NCBI GenBank assembly: GCA_046260155.1
Contig: JBJYXV010000028.1
Span: forward strand, 1 to 64,000
Source of the DNA: PFL25 sp046260155
GTDB lineage: Bacteria; Chloroflexota; Anaerolineae; Anaerolineales; UBA4823
Direction: 5' to 3'
Length of the DNA: 64,000 bases
Position 1 is the first letter of the stretch, and every line of letters starts with the position of its first letter. The position numbers were made by a program, and so were the translations under genes. Below are positions 8,701-18,074 of the stretch, piece after piece. Below the pieces are notes generated by a model that saw nothing but the letters and a program-made list of their open reading frames with translations, did no database searches and had not been told where the DNA came from.

Positions 8701-8727
8701 CCTGCCGGTTCTACCCGGCAGGTTTTT
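8701..8727 (+). terminator. Intrinsic terminator after glyQS
   Basis: An 8-bp perfect stem CCTGCCGG (8701-8708) with CCGGCAGG (8715-8722), 6-nt loop, is followed by TTTTT. It overlaps the last codons (Pro-Ala-Gly-stop) of the convergent gene. Confidence 0.85.
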
Positions 8728-10045
8728 CATTAAAATCGTCCATGTAAGCTTTGATGGTAGGAATAGAGGTCAGATTCTTATAGAAGAAATTATTGACAAT
8801 ATTAATCACCTGTTCCCTTGCGGCTTCTGCTTCGGAGGACAGGTGATCGGTGGAGTCTTGGCGACTCAGGCTGTCACGAAGTTTTAACAGGTGACGCACG
8901 ATCTCTGTTTCCTGGTCACCTTCCAGGGCGTTGATCACAGCGACAATCAGCTCGTCTGCCTGGGCAAGTACGTGGTCAATAGAAATTTCAGACCCGGGAA
9001 CGAAACTATCGTCAAGCGTGCGGATCAGCGACCAAACCTGGTAGAGCATGGTTGTAGGTTCGTCGAACAGCTCCCGGAGATAAGCAGCTTCCTCGTAACG
9101 GCCGGTCAAACGAAAAACATTGTACATGCGTTTCGCCGCTTTTCCGTAATTGACATCCTTGGTAAGGTACTTATTGACTTCTTTTTCAAGTTGGGTGACA
9201 TAATCGTCCAGCGCATCGGGAGAGACCTGCTTCATCAGCTTGGAAAAGATCGGCACTGATTCCGCCTCCAGGTATACCTCCTGGAAGTATCCATCCAGGT
9301 AGTGATCGAGCGGGGTGATAATGCCATCCGGCGCCTCCCAGGTGACATCCAGCATATTGCTGGCATTTGCTAATTTCCCGCGAGCCGGGTCAGCAATCAC
9401 CCAATCCAGCTTGCACCAGCCGGGATCTTGGGCAATTTCATCCCACAGGATGGTTGCGCGGGTACCATCTGGTTGAAAACCCTCAATTTTACCGGCCTGG
9501 ATATCTGGAACAGACCATGAGATGGGAGACCCTTTCCTGGTCAGTTTGTCATCTCTGACGATATCGACAGGGTAAGAACCAAATTTGACTTCGATCAGCT
9601 GGTAAGTTGGACCTTTTATCGTTGAGAGTGCTTTTTCTCGCATGATCCTGGCTAATATCTGGCAGGCTTCCTGGTGTGAGTCTGCAATAATGTTGACCCG
9701 TTCGAAATAATCGCAGTCACCCGGGTAGGTTTGAATTTTCGACTGGGCAGAAGATCCAGACAGAGCCAGAGCGGTTTCTACCACGCCGGGCTGATCTTGG
9801 AATTCGACCAGGCGTCCAATTTCCCGAAAACGGGCCAATTCGCTGGTGCTGAAATCCAGCATGACAACTTTATGCCCGAAGACACCGGTTTCGAGGTCCA
9901 TCGAAATTTCAGCCTCTGAATCAGCAGCCATCGCTGCTAGCCACTGGAGAGCTTCTGCCTCGCTAATTTCCACTCCCAGGTCATTCGCAGATTCAATGAT
10001 CTGCTTTAGTTTCATATTAGAACTCGATGATGGATGTTCACCCAT
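8711..10045 (-). CDS. Unrecognised protein with possible nucleotidyltransferase-like motif
   Basis: A 444-residue soluble protein with no signal peptide or membrane segment; I do not recognise the family. One segment, ALSGSSAQSKIQTYPGDCDY (about residues 93-112), has the spacing of a polymerase-beta-type nucleotidyltransferase signature (G-S-S, then D-x-D), and VKFGSYPVDIV (about 152-162) could supply a later strand. The C-terminal half, from about 255, is helix-rich and contains KEVNKYLTKDVNYGKAAKRMYNVFRLTGRYEEAAYLRELFD. The first residues are uncertain: ATG codons at 10045 and 10015 (MKLKQIIES) both fit. It is convergent with glyQS and codirectional with the exonuclease gene upstream. The nucleotidyltransferase reading is tentative. 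Confidence 0.7.
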   Translation of the reverse strand: MGEHPSSSSNMKLKQIIESANDLGVEISEAEALQWLAAMAADSEAEISMDLETGVFGHKVVMLDFSTSELARFREIGRLVEFQDQPGVVETALALSGSSAQSKIQTYPGDCDYFERVNIIADSHQEACQILARIMREKALSTIKGPTYQLIEVKFGSYPVDIVRDDKLTRKGSPISWSVPDIQAGKIEGFQPDGTRATILWDEIAQDPGWCKLDWVIADPARGKLANASNMLDVTWEAPDGIITPLDHYLDGYFQEVYLEAESVPIFSKLMKQVSPDALDDYVTQLEKEVNKYLTKDVNYGKAAKRMYNVFRLTGRYEEAAYLRELFDEPTTMLYQVWSLIRTLDDSFVPGSEISIDHVLAQADELIVAVINALEGDQETEIVRHLLKLRDSLSRQDSTDHLSSEAEAAREQVINIVNNFFYKNLTSIPTIKAYMDDFNEKPAG

Positions 10046-10200
10046 GCTGGCAGCTCCTTGTTTAGTCTATCGATCTTCTGTGGGTCCTGTGAAATGCCAA
10101 GATCAGTGCTTTTTCAGAGGCGTATCGGGAACCAGTCGGATGCTGATCATTGGATCGATCAGCGCATTAGTTAAACCGTTGATTTGGCTTTCTTGTTACA

Positions 10201-10761
10201 TTATCCGTGATTTCTTGATAGGTTGTACAAACGAGTAAATATCTGGGCCTGATCTTGAGCATCCTCAAGAGCATTGTGGCTGATTTGCCTCCCATCCAGG
10301 TAACCTTCTGCTACGTTACTCATCGCGGTTTCTTTCCAGGAGGACCCATGCAAGCCCATATAAAAGGCTTTCATGTCCAGGGCTGCATGTCCGAAAGGAT
10401 TGCGACCCAGGTACCGGTGAAAGTAATCGCTGACAAACATCCAATCGAATGGTGCGTTGAACGCTACGAAGACTGGTCTCTCTCCCGGGGGAACAACCTC
10501 TTCCAGCCAGGCTGCAAACTCCGCCATGGCTTTCTCGGGAGCAGTACCTCTGGATTTCAGATCTTGAATAGAGAGATTGTGAATGGCGTGTGCTTCTGGC
10601 AGCAGCTGGTCATTTACCGGTTTCAGTTCAATATAGAAGCTGATTTTTGGTTGAGCGACTGAGCAAGCTCCAATTGCTAATAATGAATACTGGCTGGGAT
10701 TTGGTCCAGCTGTCTCAATATCGACAGATATATACATTTCATCAAAGGCTGTTGCGGGCAT
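10201..10761 (-). CDS. DnaQ-like 3'-5' exonuclease (DEDDh)
   Basis: A 186-residue soluble exonuclease of the RNase T/DnaQ superfamily. Motif ExoI is MYISVDIETAG (D and E), ExoII is in FVAFNAPFDWMFV (D), and ExoIII is SHNALEDAQDQA, giving His plus Asp and thus the DEDDh class. It lacks polymerase or helicase domains, so a role in RNA end trimming or DNA repair is possible; the substrate is unknown. The start may be the ATG at 10761 or an internal ATG at 10737 directly before the first strand. The gene runs in the same direction as the unknown gene at 8711-10045, with a 155-bp gap. Confidence 0.85.
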   Translation of the reverse strand: MPATAFDEMYISVDIETAGPNPSQYSLLAIGACSVAQPKISFYIELKPVNDQLLPEAHAIHNLSIQDLKSRGTAPEKAMAEFAAWLEEVVPPGERPVFVAFNAPFDWMFVSDYFHRYLGRNPFGHAALDMKAFYMGLHGSSWKETAMSNVAEGYLDGRQISHNALEDAQDQAQIFTRLYNLSRNHG

Positions 10762-10859
10762 AAAAATATTATAATTGCTTTCAATCCTGCAAGATACGCA
10801 TTTTTCTCCGAGAAGAAAACAAAAAATATAGCCGCGAGGGATTTCTACAAAGACACAAC

Positions 10860-10868
10860 TGGTATAAT
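10860..10868 (+). promoter_or_regulatory. Extended -10 promoter for dnaG-rpoD
   Basis: TGG-TATAAT, with a perfect -10 at 10863-10868, lies 110 bp before dnaG. The -35 region (around 10841) is a poor match. It is the only strong promoter-like site between the divergent exonuclease gene and dnaG. Confidence 0.5.
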
Positions 10869-10977
10869 TTAGCCCCGCATATCATTAATGGTGCCCATCA
10901 GGTAAGTCATGCGCAACCAACGATCCCCATGGGGTGTTTATAAATTTACGCTGGATTAGAAAAAGACCAGGCTGCAA

Positions 10978-12918
10978 ATGTCTACGATTGATGAGATTAA
11001 AAATCGGATTGATATCGTTGACCTGATTTCAGAGACCGTACAATTGCGTCATACGGGGAAGAACTACACGGGTTTCTGTCCCTTCCACAGTAATACCCGG
11101 ACCCCGGCATTTGTTGTTTTCCCCGAAACAGGTACCTGGCGTTGTTTTGGTCAATGTAACGAAGGTGGGGATATTTTTGGCTTCGTAATGAAGAAAGAAG
11201 GTTGGGATTTTAGCGAAGCGTTGACCCATTTAGCGGAGCGGGCAGGAGTTGAACTGAAACCGCTTACCCCGCAGGATCAGGAGGCAATTGAAGAACACGA
11301 GCACCTGAGAAATCTGCTCGAAGATGCGGTCACCTTCTACCGTCATAATTTGATGAACTCCCCAGCAGGAAAACCCGTATTGGAATACCTGCGAACCAAA
11401 CGTGGTTTGAATGATGCGACCATCGAGGCTTTCGGATTGGGATATGCACCTAATGCTTGGGATGCAGGTCTAAATCATTTCACATCGAAAGGATATGATC
11501 AGGCGGACTTGATTGCCTGTGGAATGGTGACTGCACGGGAAGAGTCGGGTGAATCTGAGCGGATCTCTATCTATGACCGTTTTCGTCACCGGATCATGTT
11601 CCCGATTCGGGATGAGCGCGGGCGGATGGCAGGATTTGGAGCACGGGTTGTAAATCCTGAAGATGTACCTAAGTTTCTGAATTCACCCCAGACCGAGTTG
11701 TTTGATAAAAGCCATATCTTATATGGGCTTGACCGGGCAAAAAAAGAAATTCGCGCCCAGGACCAATCCGTGATAGTTGAAGGCTACCTGGATGTGATCG
11801 CCCTGCACCAGGAGGGTTTCAGCAATGCCGTCTCGCCCATGGGCACTGCGCTGAGTGAGTACCAGCTGCGCATGGTGAAGCGTTTTTCTCGGCGCATCGT
11901 TTTGGCCCTGGATTCAGATGCGGCCGGGGATAAAGCCACGTTGCGTGGCTTAGAAGTTGCCCGGCAAACATTGGATCGAGAAGCAGATCCCGTTTTTGAT
12001 CCGCGCGGTTTGTTGGGCAGCGAAGCTCGCTTGAAGGCAGATATCCGGGTTACAGCTCTTCCCGAGGGACTCGACCCAGACGAAGTAGTATTTCAGGACG
12101 CGAACCTGTGGCGGGAACTCGTGGCTCATGCGCAACCCATCGTGGTGCATGTTATGGAATCGCTGGCTAAGGATCAGGATCTTGAGGATGCAAAGGTAAA
12201 GTCCAGGATCGCAAGCCAGGTACTGCCTTTGATTGAGGATGTAGCGGATGCTGTAGAACGAGAGACATATCGCCAGCAGTTGGCTCGCTTGCTCAAAGTC
12301 GACGAGCGCGCCCTGATCGAGGGATCTAAACCATCTACCAGATCCCGCCGCGCGAATATTCGGACCTCTTCAAGCGCCAGTAGAGTAGATGGATCTGTTG
12401 CAGGGGATATAGCGATACATGCCACACCGGAACTACTTGAAGAGCATCTGCTGAGCGTCCTGCTGCGGCGTCCGGATCTGGTTTATCGCATGGATCGGGC
12501 TCTACAGGAAAATGGTTTGAACCGGTTTGCGGTTGATGACTTCCGGTCAGGGGATCACCAGGCACTATTGCAGCTGGTGGATGAGTCTTTGAGGCAGGAT
12601 TATACAGAACCTCAACTATACGTTCAGAATAGCCTGACATTACCCCTGATGGATTTGGTTGACCGGTTGTTAGCCAAAACTGTCGAGCTGGACCCAAATG
12701 AAGATAAAGTCCTGGAAGACCTGGTGCGTACACTGCTCGTTCTTCGCCAGCGAAGGTTATACCAGGAGATTGAACATATCCAATTCCTGATGGAGGAAGC
12801 ACAGCTGGTTGAAGGTCAAACTGTCGCCGAGATGCAGCAGAGAATGATGGACTATATAGCAACCCGCGGCAGGTTAGACCAGGCACTAGGATTCTACACA
12901 AGTCATATGATCCAGTAA
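10978..12918 (+). CDS. dnaG: DNA primase
   Basis: This primase makes RNA primers for replication. The N-terminal CHC2 zinc-binding domain is GFCPFHSNTRTPAF...TWRCFGQC with ligands Cys34, His37, Cys56 and Cys60. The TOPRIM catalytic domain holds SVIVEGYLDVIALHQEGF and RRIVLALDSDAAGDKA, with the acidic E and DxD residues intact. The C-terminal region (from about 460) is the helicase-binding part and is divergent. The length of 646 residues is normal. rpoD follows 16 bp downstream, recalling the macromolecular-synthesis operon of other bacteria, here without rpsU. Confidence 0.96.
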   Translation: MSTIDEIKNRIDIVDLISETVQLRHTGKNYTGFCPFHSNTRTPAFVVFPETGTWRCFGQCNEGGDIFGFVMKKEGWDFSEALTHLAERAGVELKPLTPQDQEAIEEHEHLRNLLEDAVTFYRHNLMNSPAGKPVLEYLRTKRGLNDATIEAFGLGYAPNAWDAGLNHFTSKGYDQADLIACGMVTAREESGESERISIYDRFRHRIMFPIRDERGRMAGFGARVVNPEDVPKFLNSPQTELFDKSHILYGLDRAKKEIRAQDQSVIVEGYLDVIALHQEGFSNAVSPMGTALSEYQLRMVKRFSRRIVLALDSDAAGDKATLRGLEVARQTLDREADPVFDPRGLLGSEARLKADIRVTALPEGLDPDEVVFQDANLWRELVAHAQPIVVHVMESLAKDQDLEDAKVKSRIASQVLPLIEDVADAVERETYRQQLARLLKVDERALIEGSKPSTRSRRANIRTSSSASRVDGSVAGDIAIHATPELLEEHLLSVLLRRPDLVYRMDRALQENGLNRFAVDDFRSGDHQALLQLVDESLRQDYTEPQLYVQNSLTLPLMDLVDRLLAKTVELDPNEDKVLEDLVRTLLVLRQRRLYQEIEHIQFLMEEAQLVEGQTVAEMQQRMMDYIATRGRLDQALGFYTSHMIQ

Positions 12919-12934
12919 CCATTGGAGACGATTC

Positions 12935-14551
12935 TTGGTACAGAAGAAATCGCAAGACATGAATGAAGAAGATGCTGGTGGAATAACACCTGAGCAGCAA
13001 AAGGCACAGGGTATTCTAGGTGCTTCAATTCCGATGGATCAGGTTAAGGAGGTCCTCACTGAGTCGGGTTTGGACACGGAGGTCGAACCGGACGAGGATG
13101 CTATTTTACGTGAAGAAAAAGATTCGGTTGATTTGACGGAAGAAAAACCAACAGATCTTTTAGAGGACCCCAAAATGGTAATAGAATTGAGTGATGATCC
13201 AGTTCGCCTGTACCTGAAGGAGATCGGGGGCATTGACCTGCTGATCTCGGACCAGGAATTCTGGCTGGCTACTCAAATGGATGCCTCCCGGCGGATCGAA
13301 TCACTAACTCGCCAGCACCCGTTAATTCACCCGGACGACTCTTTACCACAGGGGATTTACAAAGCTCTTTACGATGAACTGCTGACTTCGTGGCTGCGGG
13401 TAGAAGAAGATACCCAGCGGTTGAGTTTCGATTTGCCTGATCTGCTTCTGATTCTTAAAGAAGCTCAAATGCTGCGTCAAACCTGGGCTTCGGAGACACC
13501 ATCCTATTTGCATGCATATTTAGACAATGGTATGTGGGGAAATGACCCTTTTTGGGACGGAGTCGCTCGAAATGCATTCACGGTTTTTGTCTGTCTCTAC
13601 TTGTTGCCTGATCCACTGGCGGAATACTTGGATTCGTACCTGGAAAGCCGGGAAAAATTACCCCCGAAGAGGACCTTCTTTCGCCATCTCCCGGAGGATG
13701 AGATCTTAGAAGATGAAATCGAGGATGTGCGTTACCGGGCACAGGCAGCACACAATGCGATTATCCGGGCTAACCTGAGGTTGGTGGTCAGCGTAGCAAA
13801 AAGGTATATTGGGCGAGGGAGCACCTTTCTTGATCTGATCCAGGAAGGCAATATTGGCTTGTTAAGAGCGGTTTCAAAATTTGACCCGACCCGAGGCTAT
13901 AAATTCAGTACTTATGCGACCTGGTGGATTCGCCAATCGATCAGTCGTTCGATAGCGGACCAGGCGCGTACGATCCGCATTCCCGTGCATGTATTTGAAG
14001 CGATTAACCGGTTGATGCGAGCCCAACGAAAACTGGTACAAATTCTTGGACGCGACCCGAATAGTGATGAACTGGCTTTGGAAGCTGGATTTTTGGAGCC
14101 TGCAGACGTGGAGATTATCAGGCTGGCACAGGAGGGTGGGACTCAGATACCATTGGATGTTCGCCGGCGCTGGATGCGAGCTGCGAATAAGGTCGGCCGA
14201 ATCATGCGCGCTTCGGAAGAACCCATGTCATTGGAAAGTCCCGTCGGGACAGAAGACAGCAGCCAATTAGGCGATTTTATTGAAGATCAAGATGCGCTGG
14301 AGCCCATGGATGCTGCAGCCCGCGAGATGCTGCGTGAACAGGTGAAGAATGCGCTGGCAGTCCTTTCCGACCGGGAGCGTGAGGTATTAGAACTGCGCTT
14401 TGGCCTCATCGATGGCAAGGACCACACTCTGGAAGAAGTGGGGCAGTATTTCAACGTGACTCGCGAAAGAGTTCGCCAGATCGAAGCTAAAGCCTTGCGT
14501 AAGCTGCGCCATCCGACGCGCAGCCGTAATCTGCGTGAATATTTCGGATAG
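12935..14551 (+). CDS. rpoD: Primary RNA polymerase sigma factor
   Basis: The housekeeping sigma-70 factor. Region 1.2 is DPVRLYLKEIGGIDLL (about 87-102). A non-conserved region of about 140 residues follows. Regions 2.1-2.4 run from ANLRLVVSVAKRYIGRG through LDLIQEGNIGLLRAVSKFDP to YATWWIRQSISRSIADQART. Region 4.2 is VTRERVRQIEAKALRKLRHP near the C-terminus. In region 3 an extra segment of about 25 residues, around RRRWMRAANKVGRIM, separates the usual helices from EPMSLESPVG. The TTG at 12935 is chosen as start because GGAG lies 7 bp upstream; an ATG at 12959 is less well placed. Confidence 0.95.
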   Translation: MVQKKSQDMNEEDAGGITPEQQKAQGILGASIPMDQVKEVLTESGLDTEVEPDEDAILREEKDSVDLTEEKPTDLLEDPKMVIELSDDPVRLYLKEIGGIDLLISDQEFWLATQMDASRRIESLTRQHPLIHPDDSLPQGIYKALYDELLTSWLRVEEDTQRLSFDLPDLLLILKEAQMLRQTWASETPSYLHAYLDNGMWGNDPFWDGVARNAFTVFVCLYLLPDPLAEYLDSYLESREKLPPKRTFFRHLPEDEILEDEIEDVRYRAQAAHNAIIRANLRLVVSVAKRYIGRGSTFLDLIQEGNIGLLRAVSKFDPTRGYKFSTYATWWIRQSISRSIADQARTIRIPVHVFEAINRLMRAQRKLVQILGRDPNSDELALEAGFLEPADVEIIRLAQEGGTQIPLDVRRRWMRAANKVGRIMRASEEPMSLESPVGTEDSSQLGDFIEDQDALEPMDAAAREMLREQVKNALAVLSDREREVLELRFGLIDGKDHTLEEVGQYFNVTRERVRQIEAKALRKLRHPTRSRNLREYFG

Positions 14552-16513
14552 ATGACCCAATTGATTTCTGCAGCCTGGTCCCTGTTTGCAGGGGCGATGG
14601 TGCTTTGCCTGCCAGGTTTTGCCTGGCAGGTTTTCTTTCGAGATTCCAGGCAGGACGTATTCGAACAGTTAGCTGAAGTGCTCGGATTGAGTATTTCTCT
14701 GATCGCGGTTTTTGCGCAATTTGCCTACCTCCTCGATTGGCGGATTACTCCAACCTCGCTTATTTTCATTTACATGGTGCTGGCTATCCCTGTTGTCTGG
14801 GCATCAGGCCGTTGGTGGAAAGAACGAACACGGGGCTTGCGCAGGCTCGATCAACCTGGCGAAGAAAACCTAGACCTTGGAGAAATTCCCGATCAGTTTC
14901 GCCAAGTTTCTGAGCAGATCCAGGGAAGACTCGGCTACCTGATCCTGGCCTTGATTTTTCTGGTTCTCCTGGTATGGCGCTTTTATCAAATCAGGGAGAT
15001 CAGGCTGCCTTTGTGGGTTGATTCGATCCACCATGTCCAAGTTGTGCTTACGTTTCTTGAAAATGGCGGTATTCCGGAAAACCTCGAACCATCTATGCCG
15101 GTGCCTTTTTACTACCACTATGCTTTTCATGCCCTGGCTGCAGTTCTTACTTTTTTTTCACGTCTCAGTCCACCAGAAGCAGTTTTATATTTCGGCCAGG
15201 TGATCAATGCGGCTATAGCCATGGGCGTTTATCGACTTGGTAAAGCTCTGTGGGGGGATTGGCGCAGGGCGGCGCTGAGCACAATCCTGGTTGCATTCGT
15301 AACCCAGATGCCAGCATACTATGTCACCTGGGGGCGCTATACGTTGTTAACCGGGATGCTGCTATTAACCCTGTCGATGGCTTCTGCTCTGGATATCGTT
15401 AATAAAGGCGTATCGAAAAAACGCTTAATCACCTTTAGCTTATTAACCGCAGGGATCCTGCTAACCCATTATTTCGCCTCTGCCCTGCTGGCACTATTCC
15501 TGGTTGTGCTGGGAATCTACGTACTGCTGGAAAATCTTCGCAACAGGGTTCGTCCAGCTTGGGATACATGGTTGCCCATGGGTCTGGCAGCATTAACCGG
15601 GTTGCTGGTTGCGAGTCCCTGGTTGTTCCGCATGTGGGGGTTTGCCTCAGGCGGTGTAAAGCTTGTGGCCATCCAGCCGACCCTTGAAGCAATCAATGAA
15701 CTGTATTTTCCTGAATATCTGACTTACTTGTGGCGGCTTTTGGGTCCAACCCGCAACCAGGCACTGCTCTTTGCTGCACTTCCCGGGTTGGTAATCTCCT
15801 TAATTCGCAAGCGCACGCGGGTCTTTGGAGTTTGGACGATCATTTTATGCATACTCTCTTTACCGGTCGGTTTTCACGTTGCACCTTTCAGGCCCGATCA
15901 TACAGTTATTGTGCTGTTTCTACCCAACGCGATCCTTCTCGCTGATCTATTGGTCAGTATTATTGATTGGTCGCCAATCGAGAAACTATCATCCATAAAA
16001 GTGGCTGTGGTCCTCCTTGGATTCACACTTCTGGTGGGATGGGGCATCTTTGACACACGTTCCGTGATTAATTCCGCGACGATCCTTGCTACAGGGGATG
16101 ACCTTGAGGCACTTGATTGGATCGAAGATAACACCCCGCCAGATGCCAGGTTTGGGATCAATATCGTGCACTGGCAGTATGGTAGTTACCGGGGGGTGGA
16201 TGGTGGTTGGTGGGTAACTCCATTAACCGGGCGGTGGGCAATTCTGCCGAATGTGTTGTATGTCATGGGAGGTGATGAATATGCACAGCAGGTTAATTCC
16301 GTGGCAGAAAGATTTAGTCGATTAACTGGCTGTACGCCGGAATTTTGGGAGATCGTTCAGGAAGAGGAACTGACCCACCTCTATATCTCTGTGAACAAGG
16401 GCTCGCTTCAACCGGATCAGTTGCAAGATTGCCCAGGTGTAAAATTAATTTTTAACAATGAGAGTGTGTACTTATACCAGATTGAGTATATAATTAACCC
16501 CGATATAGAATGA
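14552..16513 (+). CDS. Large polytopic membrane protein
   Basis: A 653-residue integral membrane protein with about 12 hydrophobic segments over residues 1-510 and a soluble C-terminal region of about 130 residues. The loop WVDSIHHVQVVLTFLENGGI followed by PVPFYYHYAFHALAA resembles the first external loop of GT-C-type glycosyltransferases or related polyprenyl-dependent membrane enzymes. In many such proteins an acidic pair lies there, and here the Asp in WVDSIHH is a candidate. The C-terminal part contains EALDWIEDNTPPDARFGIN, typical of the extracytoplasmic domains of such proteins. The ATG is immediately adjacent to the rpoD stop, implying cotranslation. The specific reaction is unknown. 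Confidence 0.75.
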   Translation: MTQLISAAWSLFAGAMVLCLPGFAWQVFFRDSRQDVFEQLAEVLGLSISLIAVFAQFAYLLDWRITPTSLIFIYMVLAIPVVWASGRWWKERTRGLRRLDQPGEENLDLGEIPDQFRQVSEQIQGRLGYLILALIFLVLLVWRFYQIREIRLPLWVDSIHHVQVVLTFLENGGIPENLEPSMPVPFYYHYAFHALAAVLTFFSRLSPPEAVLYFGQVINAAIAMGVYRLGKALWGDWRRAALSTILVAFVTQMPAYYVTWGRYTLLTGMLLLTLSMASALDIVNKGVSKKRLITFSLLTAGILLTHYFASALLALFLVVLGIYVLLENLRNRVRPAWDTWLPMGLAALTGLLVASPWLFRMWGFASGGVKLVAIQPTLEAINELYFPEYLTYLWRLLGPTRNQALLFAALPGLVISLIRKRTRVFGVWTIILCILSLPVGFHVAPFRPDHTVIVLFLPNAILLADLLVSIIDWSPIEKLSSIKVAVVLLGFTLLVGWGIFDTRSVINSATILATGDDLEALDWIEDNTPPDARFGINIVHWQYGSYRGVDGGWWVTPLTGRWAILPNVLYVMGGDEYAQQVNSVAERFSRLTGCTPEFWEIVQEEELTHLYISVNKGSLQPDQLQDCPGVKLIFNNESVYLYQIEYIINPDIE

Positions 16514-16535
16514 CCTGGGTAATACTTTGTGAAAT

Positions 16536-16564
16536 TTGACACGGATTCGACCCTATGATAAGAT
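16536..16564 (+). promoter_or_regulatory. Promoter of the nuo operon
   Basis: TTGACA (16536-16541), a 17-bp spacer, and TAAGAT (16559-16564) preceded by TGA, giving both a consensus -35 and an extended -10. The start of transcription should fall near 16571, leaving a leader of about 120 nt before nuoA. Confidence 0.8.
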
Positions 16565-16693
16565 AGGTGAGTTTTGGAGAATCCATTGTTGGGGTGAGGT
16601 GTTCCTTAAAATTATCGGCCCTTAACCACAGGGTACCAGAGAAGTTTGGGGCAATCGTTCACCCCATACTTTCTTAAATTGCTGGGGCTGTCT

Positions 16694-17050
16694 ATGTTAT
16701 TCGATTATCTGCCACTTCTAATTCTCTTTGTATTGGCCATAATTTTGGCTGGGTTTGTAGTGGTTTTGGGTCATGCTTTTGGCCCTCGTAACCCTACAGA
16801 ACGTAAATCACAACCTTATGAGTCTGGAATGACACCCATCGGACCAGGAACTCGCCGCCTCCCGGTGAGGTTTTACCTGGTTGCTGTGTTATTTATCCTG
16901 TTTGATATCGAAGTGGTTTTCTTTTATCCCTGGGCGGTTACCTTCCGCCGATTGGGTTTATTTGGTTTGATTGAAATGCTCATCTTCATTTTAATCTTAT
17001 TGGTTGGATATGTTTATGCTTGGAAGAAAGGAGCATTAGAATGGGAATAG
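16694..17050 (+). CDS. nuoA: NADH-quinone oxidoreductase subunit A
   Basis: A small membrane subunit of complex I, with three transmembrane helices and the conserved loop PYESGMTPIGPGTRRLPVRF between the first and second, then FILFDIEVVFFYPWA. Starting at the ATG at 16694 (MLFDYLPLL, GGGG upstream) gives 118 residues, the usual family length; a longer frame upstream is less likely. The stop overlaps the nuoB start by 10 bp. Confidence 0.93.
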   Translation: MLFDYLPLLILFVLAIILAGFVVVLGHAFGPRNPTERKSQPYESGMTPIGPGTRRLPVRFYLVAVLFILFDIEVVFFYPWAVTFRRLGLFGLIEMLIFILILLVGYVYAWKKGALEWE

Positions 17051-17523
17051 AACAGAAAGCAGGAGATTTAGGTGCCGTAACGATGCGCCTTGAGCAAGCG
17101 GTAAATTGGGCGCGCACTTACGCCATGTGGCCGATGTTGTTTGGTTTGGCTTGTTGTGCTATTGAAATGATGGCAGGCCAGGCAGCCAAACATGATATGA
17201 GTCGCTTTGGCATGGAATTGATGCGCGCAACACCACGCCAGGCTGACCTGATGATCATCTCGGGAAGGGTGACTCGCAAGATGGCCCCTGTTTTGCGTTT
17301 ACTTTACGATCAGATGCCGGAGCCAAAATGGGTGATTTCTATGGGAGATTGCGCTTCGTGCGGCGGGGTATTCAATAATTATGCTATCGTGCAAGGCGTG
17401 GATGAGATCATGCCGGTTGATGTTTATGTGGCAGGTTGCCCTCCGCGACCAGAAGCGCTGGTCCATGGAATTTTAACGCTGCATGAAAAAGTACGTGGTG
17501 AAACACTGAAGACCTGGGCTTAA
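17041..17523 (+). CDS. nuoB: NADH-quinone oxidoreductase subunit B
   Basis: The subunit that carries iron-sulfur cluster N2, the last centre before quinone. Visible ligand motifs are FGLACCAIEMM (adjacent Cys pair), MGDCASCGG and VAGCPPRPE. The ATG at 17041 follows AAGGAG and overlaps nuoA; an in-frame TTG at 17021 lies inside nuoA and is rejected. The protein is 160 residues. Confidence 0.95.
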   Translation: MGIEQKAGDLGAVTMRLEQAVNWARTYAMWPMLFGLACCAIEMMAGQAAKHDMSRFGMELMRATPRQADLMIISGRVTRKMAPVLRLLYDQMPEPKWVISMGDCASCGGVFNNYAIVQGVDEIMPVDVYVAGCPPRPEALVHGILTLHEKVRGETLKTWA

Positions 17524-17552
17524 TCGCTCGTGTCTTTTAGTAGGATGCTACT

Positions 17553-18065
17553 ATGAATGACGAACTTCAAAAAACAGTTTCCGCTTTAGAAGAGCGTTTC
17601 GGACTGCATGCTGATCAATTCCGCGGTGAAACGAATTTATTAGTCTCCAGCGCAGCACTGATTGAACTTTGCCAGTTGCTGCGGGATGAATTTGATTTCA
17701 AATTGCTCGAAGTTCTTACCGCGGTGGATTACTGGCCTGAGCAAGATCCCAGATTTCACGTGATTTACAAGTTGTACTCAATTGAAAAAAAACTACGCAT
17801 TGGCCTGCGAGTCCCGGTACCTGGAATCGAACCCACACTGCCAACCTTGGTGAATTTATTTGCCAATGCAAATTGGCGCGAACGGGAGATTTGGGATATG
17901 TTCGGGATTCGGTTTGAAGGTCATCCTGACTTGCGCCGGATCCTCATGCCCCATGATTGGCAAGGTCACCCTCTACGTAAGGATTATCCACTTGGCTATG
18001 AAGAGGTGCAGTTCAGTTTTAATGCGAAAGAGATTGACCAGGATAAGCCTTATGCCAAAGAATAA
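17553..18065 (+). CDS. nuoC: NADH-quinone oxidoreductase subunit C
   Basis: The 30-kDa-type subunit of the complex I peripheral arm, 170 residues. Diagnostic segments are FHVIYKLYSIEKKLRIGLRVPV, NANWREREIWDMFGIRFEGHPDLRRIL and the C-terminal HDWQGHPLRKDYPLGYEEV. It is separate from nuoD, unlike the fused NuoCD of E. coli. The gene starts 29 bp after nuoB. Confidence 0.95.
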   Translation: MNDELQKTVSALEERFGLHADQFRGETNLLVSSAALIELCQLLRDEFDFKLLEVLTAVDYWPEQDPRFHVIYKLYSIEKKLRIGLRVPVPGIEPTLPTLVNLFANANWREREIWDMFGIRFEGHPDLRRILMPHDWQGHPLRKDYPLGYEEVQFSFNAKEIDQDKPYAKE

Positions 18066-18074
18066 AACAAAATT

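Noticed and set aside
8711..10045. Assigning a firm nucleotidyltransferase function
   Set aside because: Only one short motif fits; the third catalytic acid and overall fold cannot be confirmed by eye.
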